Source: Serpula lacrymans var. lacrymans S7.9
Lineage: Eukaryota > Basidiomycota > Agaricomycetes > Boletales > Serpulaceae
DNA length: 64,000 nucleotides
Reading direction: 5' to 3'
NCBI RefSeq assembly: GCF_000218685.1
Contig: NW_006763302.1
Span: 1,334,375 to 1,398,374 of the forward strand
Below the pieces are notes generated by a model, which saw only the letters and a list, made by a program, of their open reading frames with translations, had not been told where the DNA came from and ran no database searches. Each line of letters begins with the position of its first letter. Position 1 is the first letter of the stretch. The translations under genes and the position numbers were made by a program. Shown here piece by piece: positions 53,292-64,000 of the stretch.

Positions 53292-54268
53292 CCGGCCAAT
53301 GAGTGGAGCCGATCATCCAATTGTTCGGTTTCTAATTGGCGCGCCTGGCGCCCTTGGTTATTTTTTTGTTGGCCGGCCTGCAACCCTTTTTTGCAGTCTT
53401 GGGACATATGTCCCTCTTGGCCGCAGTTGTAACAGCTGCCCTTGAATCTGCGCATTTGTCCGCCTTGGACCGCGCCGATATCCATAGGAGCACCCTGTCC
53501 TGGCTGCAGCCCGAACGGCCTAAACCCGTGAGAGTGATTTTGATGTTGGTTTGATGACCCAGGGCGCCTCTGGGATGATGTGGTTTGTTTGGTGGACCCG
53601 CCACCTTGGTGCATAGCGTAGAGCTCTATGGCCCTACCAACTCGCCTGACTTCCTCGGCTGCCAGAGCCAGGTCGTCACTTCTCGTATCCTGCAGGTAGA
53701 TCTGCTCTGCAATGCGAGGGTTGACCTTGCGTTCTAGCAGTTCCACTGCGTGTTCGTTACCTAACCCTCCTTGGATGGAGAGGGCCAGGAACCGGGTGAC
53801 GTAATCATCCGTCCTCAGGTTTCCCTGTTTGAACGAACAAATTTGCTGCCGAGCCCAGTCACGCTCAGCCTGTGGTTTGAAGTATTTTTTGATCTCCTTC
53901 TTGAGATCATCCCAGGTGGGCCACACTCCCGCGGTGTAGCACTCCTGCAATCTAACTTGGGCGTATCGACCCGCCACAGGTCCTTTTAGTCGAGATAGCA
54001 CTGCAGTAGCTACCTCGAAGTCATCGGCGAATGCGTCCCAATTCGCCTTGACTCAAATCTGGAGCTTGATCCACCATTCGGCGAATCTAGCCCTGTCTCC
54101 TTCGAAGGCGCCAGGGTCAGCGACGACTTCGACTTTCTTATTGAATTTTTTCTCTACCGAGGGGGTTGCTACAGGGGGGTTGGCCTGTATCTCGGCGAGC
54201 TGCGAGGTTAATTCAGCTATCTGCACACGCATTGCGTGCAGTAGCGCATTCATATCTTGCGACGACAT
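53207..54268 (-). pseudogene. Gypsy-B gag with one nonsense codon
   Basis: The frame begins MSSQDMNALLHAMRVQI, continues through VEKKFNKKVEVVADPGAF and FAEWWIKLQI, and hits TGA at 54053-54055 where copies 2 and 3 have tryptophan (LQIWVK). It then stays open to 53207 through FKPQAERDWARQQI, TDDYVTRFLALSIQGG and a CCHC knuckle (CYNCGQEGHMSQDC). One TGG to TGA change is thus the only visible lesion. Capsid assembly would fail unless the stop is read through. Confidence 0.88.
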
Positions 54269-54784
54269 GTCGACTTGTTCTCTTTGGGTAATGTAAAAAT
54301 AGGTAACTGGGGGTCCCCGCTTGCTATCTGCGGATCAACCTCTTCCCAGCTGAGTATCGGATCTCAATCTCCGACTACCCACACTATAGTATTTGAAAGG
54401 TATATAAAATGTATTTGTAATAAACCCTGGTCCGAACGGTTGTCAGGGGGTGGTCCGCTTGTTAAGCTGTCAACCCTTCTCCAGACTGGCGGAGGCAAGT
54501 GCCCGGCCTGGTCAGAGGTATTCGAAAGTGAAAGTTTGTATTCTAAATCTAATCAACAGTGGTTCCACACCGACTGCTGAGCTAAGTACTCCCCTTAACG
54601 CTGGGGGCCGCGTAACGTAGGTTTTGGGTTCTTCTCCCTGAGCACTACAAGGCCGTCGCTAGGAGCGCACCTATCTGCTATTTGGGATATTCCTAACCCT
54701 AGCCAATCTCCTTCACCCTGGAGTCCGGGTGCCCAATGGGACTTTTGCACAAACGTGCGAGAGAGTAGAAAGAGCGAGTCCTAA
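54269..54784 (-). other. Gypsy-B 5' leader
   Basis: 516 bp between the 5' LTR and the gag ATG without a convincing frame. Copies occur at 27021-27523, 44646-44804 and 46137-46547. Just inside the LTR the minus strand reads TTAGGACTCGCTC, the expected primer-binding position, but I could not match it to a tRNA. Confidence 0.75.
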
Positions 54785-55175
54785 TGTAACAACCAAGAGT
54801 TAGTTACTCTGGCGCACACAGGAACACACTATAAAGGTAGTGGAAGATGGGGAGTGGGTACCCCTTGGGCTGCAGTGAGTTAGTTGGTATACAACAGGAG
54901 GACTCGCTGAGGAGTCTCCTGGATCTATTGGGGTATATATACTACTACAGGTTTGTTTGTACATGTGTACTATACAGTTGATGAAGGCAGTGGCTGATGA
55001 TGTCATAGGGCCTAGCCCGTATGGCCAGCTCCACTGCGTGAGAGAGTTAAGTCTAAAAGTAAAAGAAAGGCAACGCGGCGCGAGAAAGGGAAATGCCGCG
55101 TGGCACTTTAAAGTATAAAGTTAAAGCGGAGAATAAAAAGGAAAGGAGATGTCCGGAAATTGTGTTATCGTAACA
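54785..55175 (-). mobile_element. 5' LTR of gypsy-B
   Basis: Same 391-bp LTR-B as at 48930-49320, with two transitions (near 55155 and 55169). A palindromic GTATATATAC sits in the middle as a possible TATA element. Confidence 0.93.
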
Positions 55176-56023
55176 TATGTTGAGAAAAAAATTGAGGTAT
55201 AAGCATTCTTCCAAGTAATCACCCCTGTCCATATATTCCTTCATCTGATTGCATGCATGTAGGTTTCCATCCACAATTTGTATACAGACTTTGTCGTCTG
55301 TACTAATCTGCAAACAATATGTAAGTTTTAATTTGTATGCAGTATTTAAATCTCACATGTCCAGCTTGTAGTATCAGGAATGTGTTTTGTAATTGAGTCA
55401 CAGCGCTATCCCAATGGATAGTTTCAAAATGATGTGACACATATTGATCACCCCAGCTCATAACGTAACCAACTACCTCTGGTGCGCTGAATTCTTGCTT
55501 GCAACTTAGTGTGTTGGCACATCTTTGAAGCATTTTTTTGTTAGCATTTTATAGGTCTGCATTTTGCCTCTCCTTAGCTCTGTGGAAAGCCAACATCCTT
55601 GCAAGCAGGGCAGTCGTGTTTGAAGATTCCCTTTGCTTTTTGGCCACGTAATTTGTTATATACCAGGCAAGACCTCTTGTTTCAACTCCATTTAGCATCA
55701 GTTTAACGTCATGATTAGCACGTATGCATTGCATAATTTCAGGGTTCCATGCGTTGAGGTATGCCCATAGTCTTTTTTAATCCCACTTCCCAAACTTGTC
55801 TACCCAATCTTTTGATGCTAGTGAGAATGGTGACTGTTGTTTGTATCCTTTGCCACATCTATGAAGTTGGACCGATTTGCTCAAGGTCGCTTCTGCTTGG
55901 TTGGCCACATCTTCATAATTGTTATTAGGTTGCGTTAGGACCGCTTTTTGGCCTGTTTGGATAGGTTTCATTGGAAACTCCCACATGTGAGTGTATGGTT
56001 TTTAAAATGAATGATGTGACGTT
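55176..56023 (-). pseudogene. Helitron Rep-region fragment, second copy
   Basis: Minus-strand pieces in order: MKPIQTGQKAVLTQPNNNYE, LQLHRCGKG, FSLASKDWVDKFGKWD, IRANHDVKLMLNGVETRG, WYITNYVAKKQRESS, VVGYVMSWGDQYVSHHFET. Then, across a likely intron near 55350-55315, DGNLHACNQMKEYMDRGDYL. It is cut by the gypsy-B insertion at 55175. It contains the uninterrupted target (GGACCGC) into which repeat A inserted in the sister copy. Confidence 0.75.
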
Positions 56024-57510
56024 GTCATGCACTGTAGCACAAGGTAGGTTTGAGAACAACAAGATGACGGGGTGACAAGCTTCCCAGTGATAGCAGGCTT
56101 CTGATGCACAAACTGTAGTGCTCAGAAGGACTTTAATCAAAAGGGATGATAATCATTCTCAAAAGTGATGAGTGACAATGACAGCAGTTAACAGTGGTAA
56201 CAATGGGAAGTGTTGTGACCACACTGGATCACAAGTAGTAGTGAGTAGTGAACTTGAGATTAGAGAAGAAGTCTGGATTCAAGTTCTTGTTATTTTTCAA
56301 GGTAAAATACAGGGGTTTATATAGTGAAAGAAAAGTAGGCTATGCACAGTATAGCTGTGCAAAAAGAATGAGAAAGAACATGAAGGAAGGAATGTATGCT
56401 GACAAATCCTGCGTAGGTAGTACAGGATAAGATTGTCAAAAAAAGGAAAAGAAATGGATAGAACAATGAATGCTATGTAAGTAATGTCACAGGTTTGTAC
56501 AGCCATAAAAGAAAGTCCAAATAGCAAAAAGAGAGCAAGAAAATTGTGATGTCATGAGAAGATGCAGTAAAAAAAGGGCAAGGCAAAAAATATCAGTATC
56601 AACACAGTTCCTTTATTGCCAGTCAGGCATTCTAAAAAAATATGTGTCCATAAAAATGATTCAAAAATCAAAAATAATCGCACTGTAAATGAATGTTTTG
56701 CTGAAAAAAAAAAAAACTGAAGCCACTGGTCCACCACCTAGTCCAAATCCAACAGTTCCATGGCCTTACCAATAGGCTGGTTGTGTTGGACCACCTGATC
56801 AAATGAGGGAGGGAGAGGAGGAGTAGTTCCAATTTGGAACAAGTGAGTCCCAGGCAGCGTGTGGTAGGTGTAGCTGTAGTGAAGACGATGGACAAAAGAC
56901 AAGTGTACCCAAGTGAATGGGACAGAAATGAACATGGGCAACGCAAGGGGATAAACCTTCTGCAGCTCAAAAACTACCCACCCACGCTCCAACCAGGCAA
57001 GACGAGCGACCAATGTTTTGATAGTATATGATGGCAGATTGACGTCATGAAGATGGACCTGTTGCCCTATTTGGACTGGCCGCCGGGGCTTTGCTGATAT
57101 CAGCAGTGGCACGTGGTAGTCAACGGATTGGCAACGGAAGCGGATAGGAAGTGATGACATCAGAAATGGTGGGGGTGCAAATAAGAGAAGGAGGAGAAGG
57201 GTGGAGGTGATGAAAAAGTGGATTAGAACGGGGATCCAGAAACAACCATCAAGTGAGAATAAAAAGGAGAGGAAGGGGAGTAAGGGAAACAACAAAAACA
57301 AGGGTGCAATGCAATGTGTAGCCAGTGGCAACGCGAAAATTTGCCAAAATGCCAAAATGCCAAAAGTACCAAATGGAAAGCAAAGGTGAGCGTGACTAGA
57401 TTGCTATTCCACGTGGCACTGTGCCTGTGTGGCGCAAAGGCAAGTCTTTTTGAATATCCGCTTTGTTATTGACACCTGTCCATGCCACCAATCAACTTTG
57501 GTGCATGACA
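56024..57510 (-). repeat. Repeat A copy 6, internally rearranged
   Basis: The TGTC end is intact at 57510 and homology covers most of the element. The other end is replaced: TGTCATGCAC (56024-56033) is followed directly by an internal part of repeat A. Many small deletions mark it as older than copies 1-4. Confidence 0.75.
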
Positions 57511-59250
57511 GCACGGTGGTCTTCTCAGCTTGCAGACTACAACTTCAAAATGGAGCACATCAAAGGAGATCAGAACACTAAAGCTGACACTCCTCCCGGA
57601 CGTACATTTTGAAGTACTTGACACCAACAAAGGATACCTACCAGATATACGCAGAAACGTCCAGGAACAAGATAATGTAGTAAGGAAGAATTTGAAAGAA
57701 AAGTTGGATACCTCGAAGATGAAGGATAGGATCATCTGGATCAAAAGAGAGTCTGTGATGAGTTCCTACCCAATCCCATTAACTAACTGCATCTACGTCC
57801 CTTGAAACCATGAACTACGTGCACAAATATTGAAAGATTATCACAACAAAGCTTTTGCTGGACATCCAGGAGAGAGAACAATGTTTGAACGAGGGAACCG
57901 AGAACTCTGGTGGCCGAGTCTTTGCACGGATATCAGATGATATGTATGAGGATGCGAGACTTGTCAACAAACCAAGGCACACCGGACAAAGCCTAACGCC
58001 CCTCTACATCCCAATCTGATACCCGATTGACCTTGGCAAGTTATCACCACCAACCTCATAGGCGCACTACCAGAGTCTAAGGGCTACACTGCCATTCAGG
58101 TTTTTGTAGACCAATTTAGCAAGATGGCCCATTTTGTCCCCACTTTTGTCACCCTTGACTCTACTGGTTACACACGTCAGCTCGGAGACAACATAATAAG
58201 ACTCCATGGAATTCCTGAAAAGATCATCTCTGATCGAGGTCCTCAATTTATGTCACAGTTTACAAAAGACTTTTATGATTTGATGGGGATAACATCGGGC
58301 CTTTCTACAGGTTATCACCCTCAAACAGATGAACAGTCTGAACAGATCAACCAGGATCTTGAGCACTATCTCCATGTTTTCGTAAATCATAGACAAAACA
58401 ATTGGGCAGATTGGCTTTCTATTGCCGAATGCACATACAACAATCATCTCCACACTGCAACAAATCAGACACCTTTTTTTTTAAACTATGGACTACACCC
58501 ACAAAAAAATACCACCATTATATCGTCCCCTTGATCCGCATTGGCGGCCGAGTTTGGTGAACAGACGAAACGGCTCCATGAACTCATGAAATCTTCCCTT
58601 TTTTAAGCAAACAACAATTTTAGACGATACTACGACCGTAAGAGATCCCCACCCTGAGAATATCAAACTGGCAATAAGGTCTGGTTAGAAGGACACAACA
58701 TCACGACAGATAGACCGATGAAGAAATTGGACGGCAAACACTTTGCACCTTTTAAAATCACCCAAAAAGTTGAACCTTCCGTCTACCAACTCAACATCCC
58801 GAAAAGCTGGAAGTCCATTCATCCAGTATTCAATAAAGCCATTCCATTGCCATATCACACTCCCGAATTCCCTAACCAACCAATTTTTTCACAACCACTG
58901 CCCAAAATTGTTGAAGGAGTGGACAAATATGAAGTAGAAAGTATAATTGCATCTAGACCGACCAAACTAAAACTAAACTCGACTACTTGGTCCACTGGCA
59001 TGGTTATCCAGTCTCAGAATATACTTGGGAACCCAAAACCAATCTTACACACGTCTCTGACTTGCTCGCCACATTCCACAAAACACATCCTGCCGCCCCT
59101 CGTATCATCACCACTTCCCTTCACTTCCGCCCTTACAGAAATTACACCGCAACTTCTAAATCTCCGATGCTTTTTGATTGGATTACCAACAAGTTTCAGA
59201 GTGCCACTTCTGGACTCATAAGGACACGAGTCTTATAGAAGGGGAGCTAA
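57511..59250 (+). pseudogene. Gypsy-C (Tf2-like) pol remnant with chromodomain
   Basis: It begins in RNase H (ADYNFKMEHIKGDQNTKAD). The HHCC region is broken by stops near 57804-58050. The integrase core is well kept (VFVDQFSKMAHFVPTF, ISDRGPQFMSQFTKDFYDLM, LSTGYHPQTDEQSEQINQDL). A GPY-like stretch (KKLDGKHFAPFKITQKV) leads to a chromodomain split by a frameshift (DKYEVESIIASRPTK, then VHWHGYPVSEYTWEPKTNL). It ends GAAGGGGAGCTAA just before TGTAAGG. The 5' half is replaced by repeat A copy 6. Confidence 0.83.
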
Positions 59251-59640
59251 TGTAAGGAATCAATTTTTCTTATTGCATTCCCATCATGTCATGGTTATCC
59301 AATTTATTCCCTGTCACTCCTCTTGCTCTTGGACTAGAGATTACAGCTGGAATTTTATTACTTTTATCTTTTTTCTTCTTATTCTCCATTCATACTCATG
59401 TTCTATTGTACTTACAACAAAGGAGAACCATTGTAGACCCTCAAGAAGATATCCAGATGACATAGCAATAATCCAATGCTATGTCTGGGAATACATTGGA
59501 GGGATATTGATTAGCAAGGAAGGCTGTGAGTCACAGCCTAATGCCACTATCAATTGTTGGATTCAGGGCATTCTTCTCTTTGATTTCAAGCTCATTCACA
59601 TACCTGCTGATCGTCATTGTGGTCCTGATGCAGTATAACG
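59251..59640 (+). mobile_element. Candidate LTR-C start of gypsy-C, 3' end not defined
   Basis: TGTAAGGAATC follows the purine tract and shares its start and a diverged CCTCTTGCTCTTGGACTAGAGA block with 32598-33299. No end matching the other copy was found; the LTR may be truncated by gypsy-D. Confidence 0.45.
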
Positions 59641-61144
59641 CTGTCAACCAACAGAGGAAAACTTTGAAGATGCTTAAGAATCAGAAGATTGGCTTGATGA
59701 TATTGCCCTCCTAGTTGATCTTGCCAGACCTCTCCCATATCACTCTATGTTGCTCCCTTCATTCCTTACCAATGATTCATCTCAGTATAATGCCCTTCAT
59801 TGAATCTTCCACTTTCTTCAGACTATGGACCTGCCTATATTTTTCTCTCTTCAAGCCCAAAAGCACTTTGTCAAGCAATCACTTCAATTCTTCTTGAAAG
59901 GAGACAGCATGTTCAAGTGTTGTCACTCTGCTCCTCCTCTCAAAGTCATCTTTAATCCTGACCTTCGACTTCACATCCTTACTGAAGCACACAAAAGGCT
60001 TGGTCACAGAGGAGTTAATGGTGTATTCTCTACAGTCAGAGAGCACTTTTACTGGCTCCATATGTTACAGGATGTCAAGCATCATGTGTGCACCTGCCAT
60101 GAATGCCAGATTTGAAGTGTACGCAAAAGTGAAGTCCCACTTACCATCTCATTGCCTCCTACAATCTTCACCAAAGTCTATGTCAACATTATGCTTATGC
60201 CAAAGGCTAGAGGATATCAATATCTTGTTGCTGCAAGAGATGATCTGTCACTTTCTGCGGAAGGAAGAGCATTAAAGAAAGCATCTGCACATAATCTTGC
60301 TTACTTTTTCTGGGAAGAAATCATCTGTCACTATGAATCTATAGGAGAAGTTGTCACAGACAATGGAAGCGAAGTCAAAGGAGCATTTAAAGAGCTTGTG
60401 GAACATTCCCAGATCCCTTATATTTGCATTTCTCCCTACAATTCCAAGGCAAATGGTGTTGTTGAGCGTGGACACTTCATCATAAGAGAAGCACTTGTCA
60501 AGTCCTGTGAAGGGAATGTTCATTTATGACCAACCAAGGTCCCTCATGCCTTCTTTGCAGACAAGGTCACTACATGCTATTCTACTGGATTCAGCCCTTT
60601 TTATCTGTTGCACGGAGTTGACCCAGTCCTATCATTTGATTTAACAGAAGCAACTTTCCTTGTCCATGGATTTCATACTGCAATGCCAACAGAAGACCTC
60701 ATTGCTTTGTGCATTTGTCAACTAGAAAAGAGACAGGATGATTTGCAATAAGCTGCACTCACTATACGCAAAACTTGTCTCAGATCTAAATTGCAGTTTG
60801 AGAAACTCTATGTATGAAGGATGTTCAAGGATGAATACCAACCTGGAGAGCTTGTTCTAGTGGGGAATACTCAGGTTGAAAAAGAGCTGGATCATAAAGC
60901 AAAGCCTTGTTACAATGGCCCTTATGAAGTTGTGCAAAGTACTAAAGGAGGATTATACATTCTAAAAGAAATAGATGGATCAGTATCACAAAGAGGAATT
61001 GCAGAATTTTTCCTACTTCCCTATTTCCCCTGCCACTCCATGCCTCTCTTGGACAAGCTGGATGACCATGATAAAGACCTAGATGAACCAGAAGATGAAC
61101 CTGACTATGAGCATGACGACTCAGATGATAAAGATAATGATTAA
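59641..61144 (+). pseudogene. Gypsy-D integrase-region remnant
   Basis: The plus strand reads an HHCC region (HKRLGHRGVNGVFSTVREHF ... CTCHECQI). An integrase core follows with its acidic residues (VYVNIMLMPKARGYQYLVAA, EVVTDNGSEVKGAF, YNSKANGVVERGHFIIREAL). Then comes a C-terminal domain (YQPGELVLVGNTQVEKEL, NGPYEVVQSTKGGLYILKEI) ending in an acidic tail (DEPEDEPDYEHDDSDDKDND). At least five in-frame stops break it. It differs from gypsy A-C in every motif. No LTR is attached. Confidence 0.78.
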
Positions 61145-61265
61145 TGACTTACCTGAACAAATTTTATGCTGACATGACCCCTTAATATGTTGCCATGTTT
61201 CATTCCCTATGACCCTACCTTTATGGAAGCAACTGGGACAGTTGCAATTGCAAGTTGTCCGTGGA
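61145..61265. other. Short spacer before repeat A copy 7
   Basis: No feature recognised; probably downstream sequence of gypsy-D. Confidence 0.3.
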
Positions 61266-62383
61266 TGTCATGCACCAAAGTTGATTGGTAGTATGGACAG
61301 GTGTTAAAGATGAAGCAAATATTCAAAAAGACTTGCCTTTACGCCACACAGGCACAGTGCCACATGGAATAGTAATTAATATTGCATTTTTCAAACTTGT
61401 GGCTGATCAGCACCACCTCTATTAGTCAATTCAGTTGCGCTCACCTTGGTTTTTCCATTCGGTGCTTTCTGCGTTTTGGCAATTTGGCAAATTTTTGCGT
61501 TGCCACTGGCTACACATTGCGCCCTCGCTTTCGTCATTCTCCCTTACCTTTTTTTCTTTACTCAGTCCCGCCATGGGACCCTAACTTTCCTTTTTATTCT
61601 CACACAACAATCGCTTCTGGATCCGTATCCTGGTTCATCTCCTCATCACCTCCACCCTCCTTCTCCTCATCTTCTTTGCTCCCTGCCATATCTAATGTCA
61701 CCACTTTCTATCTGTTTCCATCGCCAATCCGTTGGCCACCACGTGCCACTGCTGATATCAGCAAAACCCCGGCAGCTGGTCCAAATAGGGCAACAGTGTT
61801 ATGATCTCTATTGGACAATAAGGACTACTCATTTCTTTTTACTCATCGGTTATACCATCAGACCGATGACTCATTTCCTTCACGTACACTTCCGTTCCTC
61901 TTGCATTCACAGTACCTATTATAGTACTTAGTCCTCAACAGACGGACCTGCCCTAGATAGGACCTAACTCCTATCACCAATTCCTTTTCATTATAAATAC
62001 CATGTAACAAGCATTAGTATTCTCTAATACGATTCTACGCAGTTTACGCTTACAAAGCTAGACTCCCAAGATCAGACTTCTACTCAGAAGAAGACCAACT
62101 CTTGTTGGAAAACCTCCATTCAGAACTACGTTCTCAAACTTGTCTTCAGATAAGTCTCTTTATAAAACCTCGATGAACCCTCAGACTTTGTTAAGCACTT
62201 TGTGCGTAACAAACAGGTCCATCTTCATGACGTTGATCTGCTATTGTATACCATAAAACCATTGGTCACTCGTCTTCCCTGGTTGGAGCGTGGGTGGGTA
62301 GTTTTTGAGCTGGAGAAGGGTCATCCCCTTTTGTCACCTATGTACATTGCTGTCCCATTCACTTGGGTACACTTATCTTTTGT
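61266..62383 (+). repeat. Repeat A copy 7, split by a solo LTR-A
   Basis: The TGTC end is at 61266. Homology runs to 61796, resumes at 62212 after the LTR and ends at about 62383, where the terminus of another repeat A copy abuts it. Confidence 0.82.
61797..62211 (+). mobile_element. Solo LTR-A (415 bp) with AACAG target duplication
   Basis: It runs from TGTTATGATCTC to GTGCGTAACA. AACAG occurs at 61792-61796 and 62212-62216, while other repeat A copies have it once (GGGCAACAGGTCC). Confidence 0.95.
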
Positions 62384-62551
62384 TGTCAATGATGAGAACT
62401 GTTGTTAGAAAAACCACACACAAAACAAACTAACACACAATCCTCCCAGATTCCATGGAACTTGTGTATGGGCTTTGCCTCGTAGAACAGTGGAGTGGTT
62501 TGGTTGTTCCTGGGGTGGTACGTATAACGATCCTTCAAAGCAAAACCCAGA
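62384..62551 (-). repeat. Repeat A fragment inserted into copy 7
   Basis: It starts with the exact CATTGACA terminus (TGTCAATGATGAG on the plus strand) and ends at a junction with LTR-B. Confidence 0.78.
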
Positions 62552-62768
62552 GATATCATCAGCCACTGCCTTCATCAACTGTATAGTACACATGTACAAA
62601 CAAACCTGTAGTAGTATATATACCCCAATAGATCCAGGAGACTCCTTAGCGAGTCCTCCTGTTGTATACCAACAAACTCACTGCAGCCTTAGGGGTAACC
62701 ACTCCCCAACTTCATCTTCTTTATAGTGTGTTCTGTGTGCGCCGGAGTAATTCACTCTTGGTTGTTAC
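62552..62768 (+). mobile_element. LTR-B, 5'-truncated
   Basis: It covers the LTR-B part from ATCATCAGCCACTGCC to GGTTGTTACA. Both sides are repeat A sequence in different orientations, so neither junction is a simple insertion. Confidence 0.8.
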
Positions 62769-63347
62769 ATACTGTGCATAGCCTACCTTTCTTTTACTAT
62801 ATAAACCTCTGTATTTTACCTTGTAAAACAACAAGAAATCCAATCCAGACTTCTTCTCTAATCTCAAGCTCACTACTCTGCTACTTGTGATCCAGTGTGG
62901 TCACAACACTTCCCACTGCTACCACTGTTAACTGTTGTCATCATCACTCATCACTTTTGAGAATCATTATCATCCCTTTTGATTAGAGTCCTTTTAAGCG
63001 CTACAATGTGTTCATCAGGAACCTGCTATCACTGGGAACCTTGTCACCCCGTCATCTTGTCGTTCTCAAACCTACCTTGTGCTACAATTAGCAAGGTAGT
63101 GCTTGTCTATACTCGTCAACTAAGCCCCTATCCTCTATAGTTCAACTATCCCTCCTCCTCAAAACCCACACCCATACATCTCTGGGTTTTACTTTGAAGA
63201 ATTGTCATACGTACCACCCCAGGAACAACCAAACCACTCCACTGTTCTACGAGGCAAAGCCCATACACAAGTTCCATGGAATCTGGGAGGATTGTGTGTT
63301 AGTTTGTTTTGTGTGTGGTTTTCTAACTACAGTTCTCATCATCAACA
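62769..63347 (+). repeat. Repeat A 3' portion
   Basis: From the TATA region (CTATATAAACCTC near 62798) to the terminal CATCAACA at 63347. It then meets a DUF6589-type gene. Confidence 0.8.
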
Positions 63348-64000
63348 CCAGCTGAGGTTTGTCCATTTTGTGTGCCATAGTTCAAGCATGGGCACAACAG
63401 ACTGCATGGACTCAAAGTTTCCATTATGGATTGATAGGTCTTTTTTGAGTCTTAATATTTGATCAAAAGTTTTCCCATTGCCACTAAATATAACAAATCA
63501 GTCTGCTGATGTTTTGTCATGAAGGTTTATTTGTGTCTTTAAGAAATCCTGGATGGTGTCTTTTATCCCACTAACCTGAATCTCGTCTGCGCTATTAGTG
63601 GCCAGCGGGATAACATTAGTTTTCCATGTTGGAGGAATGGGATTTTTTGCAACAGCAGCTGATATTTCACGCAGGTTGGATTGATTGACTTACAGCCCAT
63701 GTACAAACTGTATCAAGACATCAAGGAAGTGAAATGCTGAGGCAGCTGCAAGACCCTGGAAGTCTAAGTCTTCAAGGATAACATCTGTGGTAAGTGTTTT
63801 CCTCTCTTGAAGTTTGTGATGTCTCACTAATTCCTCTACATTAAATGCAGCTGGATCACAGCCTTCCATCTCCACTGCTGTGCCCGCAAAGCCCTTGATC
63901 AAGTGGCTTTCTCCTCCAATCCTGGAGTCGCGCTGCCTGGCAAAGGCCTGGATGTTGCCTCCAACAACACAAAAAAAAGCGCCTGGAACCATGTTGCATT
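63348..64000 (-). pseudogene. DUF6589-type protein, partial at both ends
   Basis: The minus strand reads AAASAFHFLDVLIQFVHGL up to a likely intron near 63690-63655 (GTAAGT ... ATCAG). After it comes NPIPPTWKTNVIPLATNSAD, then DTIQDFLKTQINL and IFSGNGKTFDQILRLKKDL, ending VPMLELWHTKWTNLS. The LELWHTxWT ending and the GDGKTF-like motif are typical of DUF6589 proteins, which are abundant in Agaricomycetes and of unknown function. The upstream part (GNIQAFARQRDSRIGGESHL) runs off the window. The downstream part is cut by repeat A at 63347, so the gene is probably not functional. Confidence 0.68.

Larger units (their letters stand above)
48930..55175 (-). mobile_element. Full-length gypsy-B chromovirus with TATGT target duplication
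   Basis: The 391-bp LTRs at 48930-49320 and 54785-55175 differ at only two positions that I can see. TATGT is duplicated at 48925-48929 and 55176-55180. Gag and pol are complete apart from one gag stop. It is the youngest gypsy element in the window. Confidence 0.95.

Noticed and set aside
56024..56033. Isolated 10-bp repeat A terminus TGTCATGCAC as an independent insertion
   Set aside because: Alone it could be chance. It is only meaningful with the matching Helitron junction at 18565, so I used it as supporting evidence and not as a feature.

Overview
This window is repeat-rich fungal DNA, most likely from a basidiomycete of the Agaricomycetes type. The reasons are very short introns (48-66 bp) with GT/AG ends, and protein families I associate with Agaricomycetes: a nuclease-kinase (CR-effector-like) gene, a DUF6589-type gene, a SWIM-finger MULE transposase, Helitron proteins of the DUF6570/Helitron_like_N type, a stray RecQ-like helicase and chromodomain Ty3/gypsy elements. 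Genus cannot be read from the sequence. No tRNA, rRNA or CRISPR array is visible. Family names below (gypsy-A/B/C/D, LTR-A/B/B2/C, repeat A) are local labels.

Layout. 0.2-1.1 kb: relic of a Myb/SANT-like gene. 1.1-3.2 kb: repeat A copy 1 carrying a solo copia LTR. 3.57-7.5 kb: a MULE-type DNA transposon with terminal inverted repeats and a five-exon transposase spoiled by two TGA codons. 7.56-9.76 kb: the only host-like island, a CR-effector-like nuclease-kinase gene and the 3' end of a rhomboid protease gene cut off by a copia LTR. 9.76-12.1 kb: copia remnant and repeat A copy 2. 12.1-17.4 kb: gypsy-A, 5'-truncated, with an extra zinc-knuckle ORF between pol and the 3' LTR. 17.4-20.5 kb: Helitron helicase pieces and repeat A copy 3. 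20.5-27.9 kb: gypsy-B copy 2 whose gag start is split by a nearly intact copia element. 28-34 kb: solo LTR, broken RecQ-like helicase, a gag-like relic, an LTR-C candidate and an unrecognised two-exon gene. 34.2-36.7 kb: head-to-head Helitron pieces. 36.7-48.9 kb: repeat A copy 4 and a patchwork of gypsy-B, copia, solo LTR-A and LTR-B. 48.93-55.18 kb: an almost intact gypsy-B chromovirus with TATGT target duplications. 55.2-63.3 kb: Helitron, repeat A, gypsy-C, gypsy-D and scrambled repeat A. 63.35-64 kb: end of a DUF6589-type gene.

How it fits together. Target-site duplications can be read for many insertions, so the order of nesting is partly recoverable. Repeat A copies 3 (minus) and 4 (plus) have mismatched flanks, but exchanging the flanks restores both a Helitron and a gypsy-B gag, each with a matching target duplication. 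This is the signature of an inversion of about 16-18 kb by crossover between inverted repeats, or of an assembly error at the same place. Most breaks in the coding relics are TGA codons consistent with C-to-T change, suggesting decay by deamination or a repeat-silencing process.
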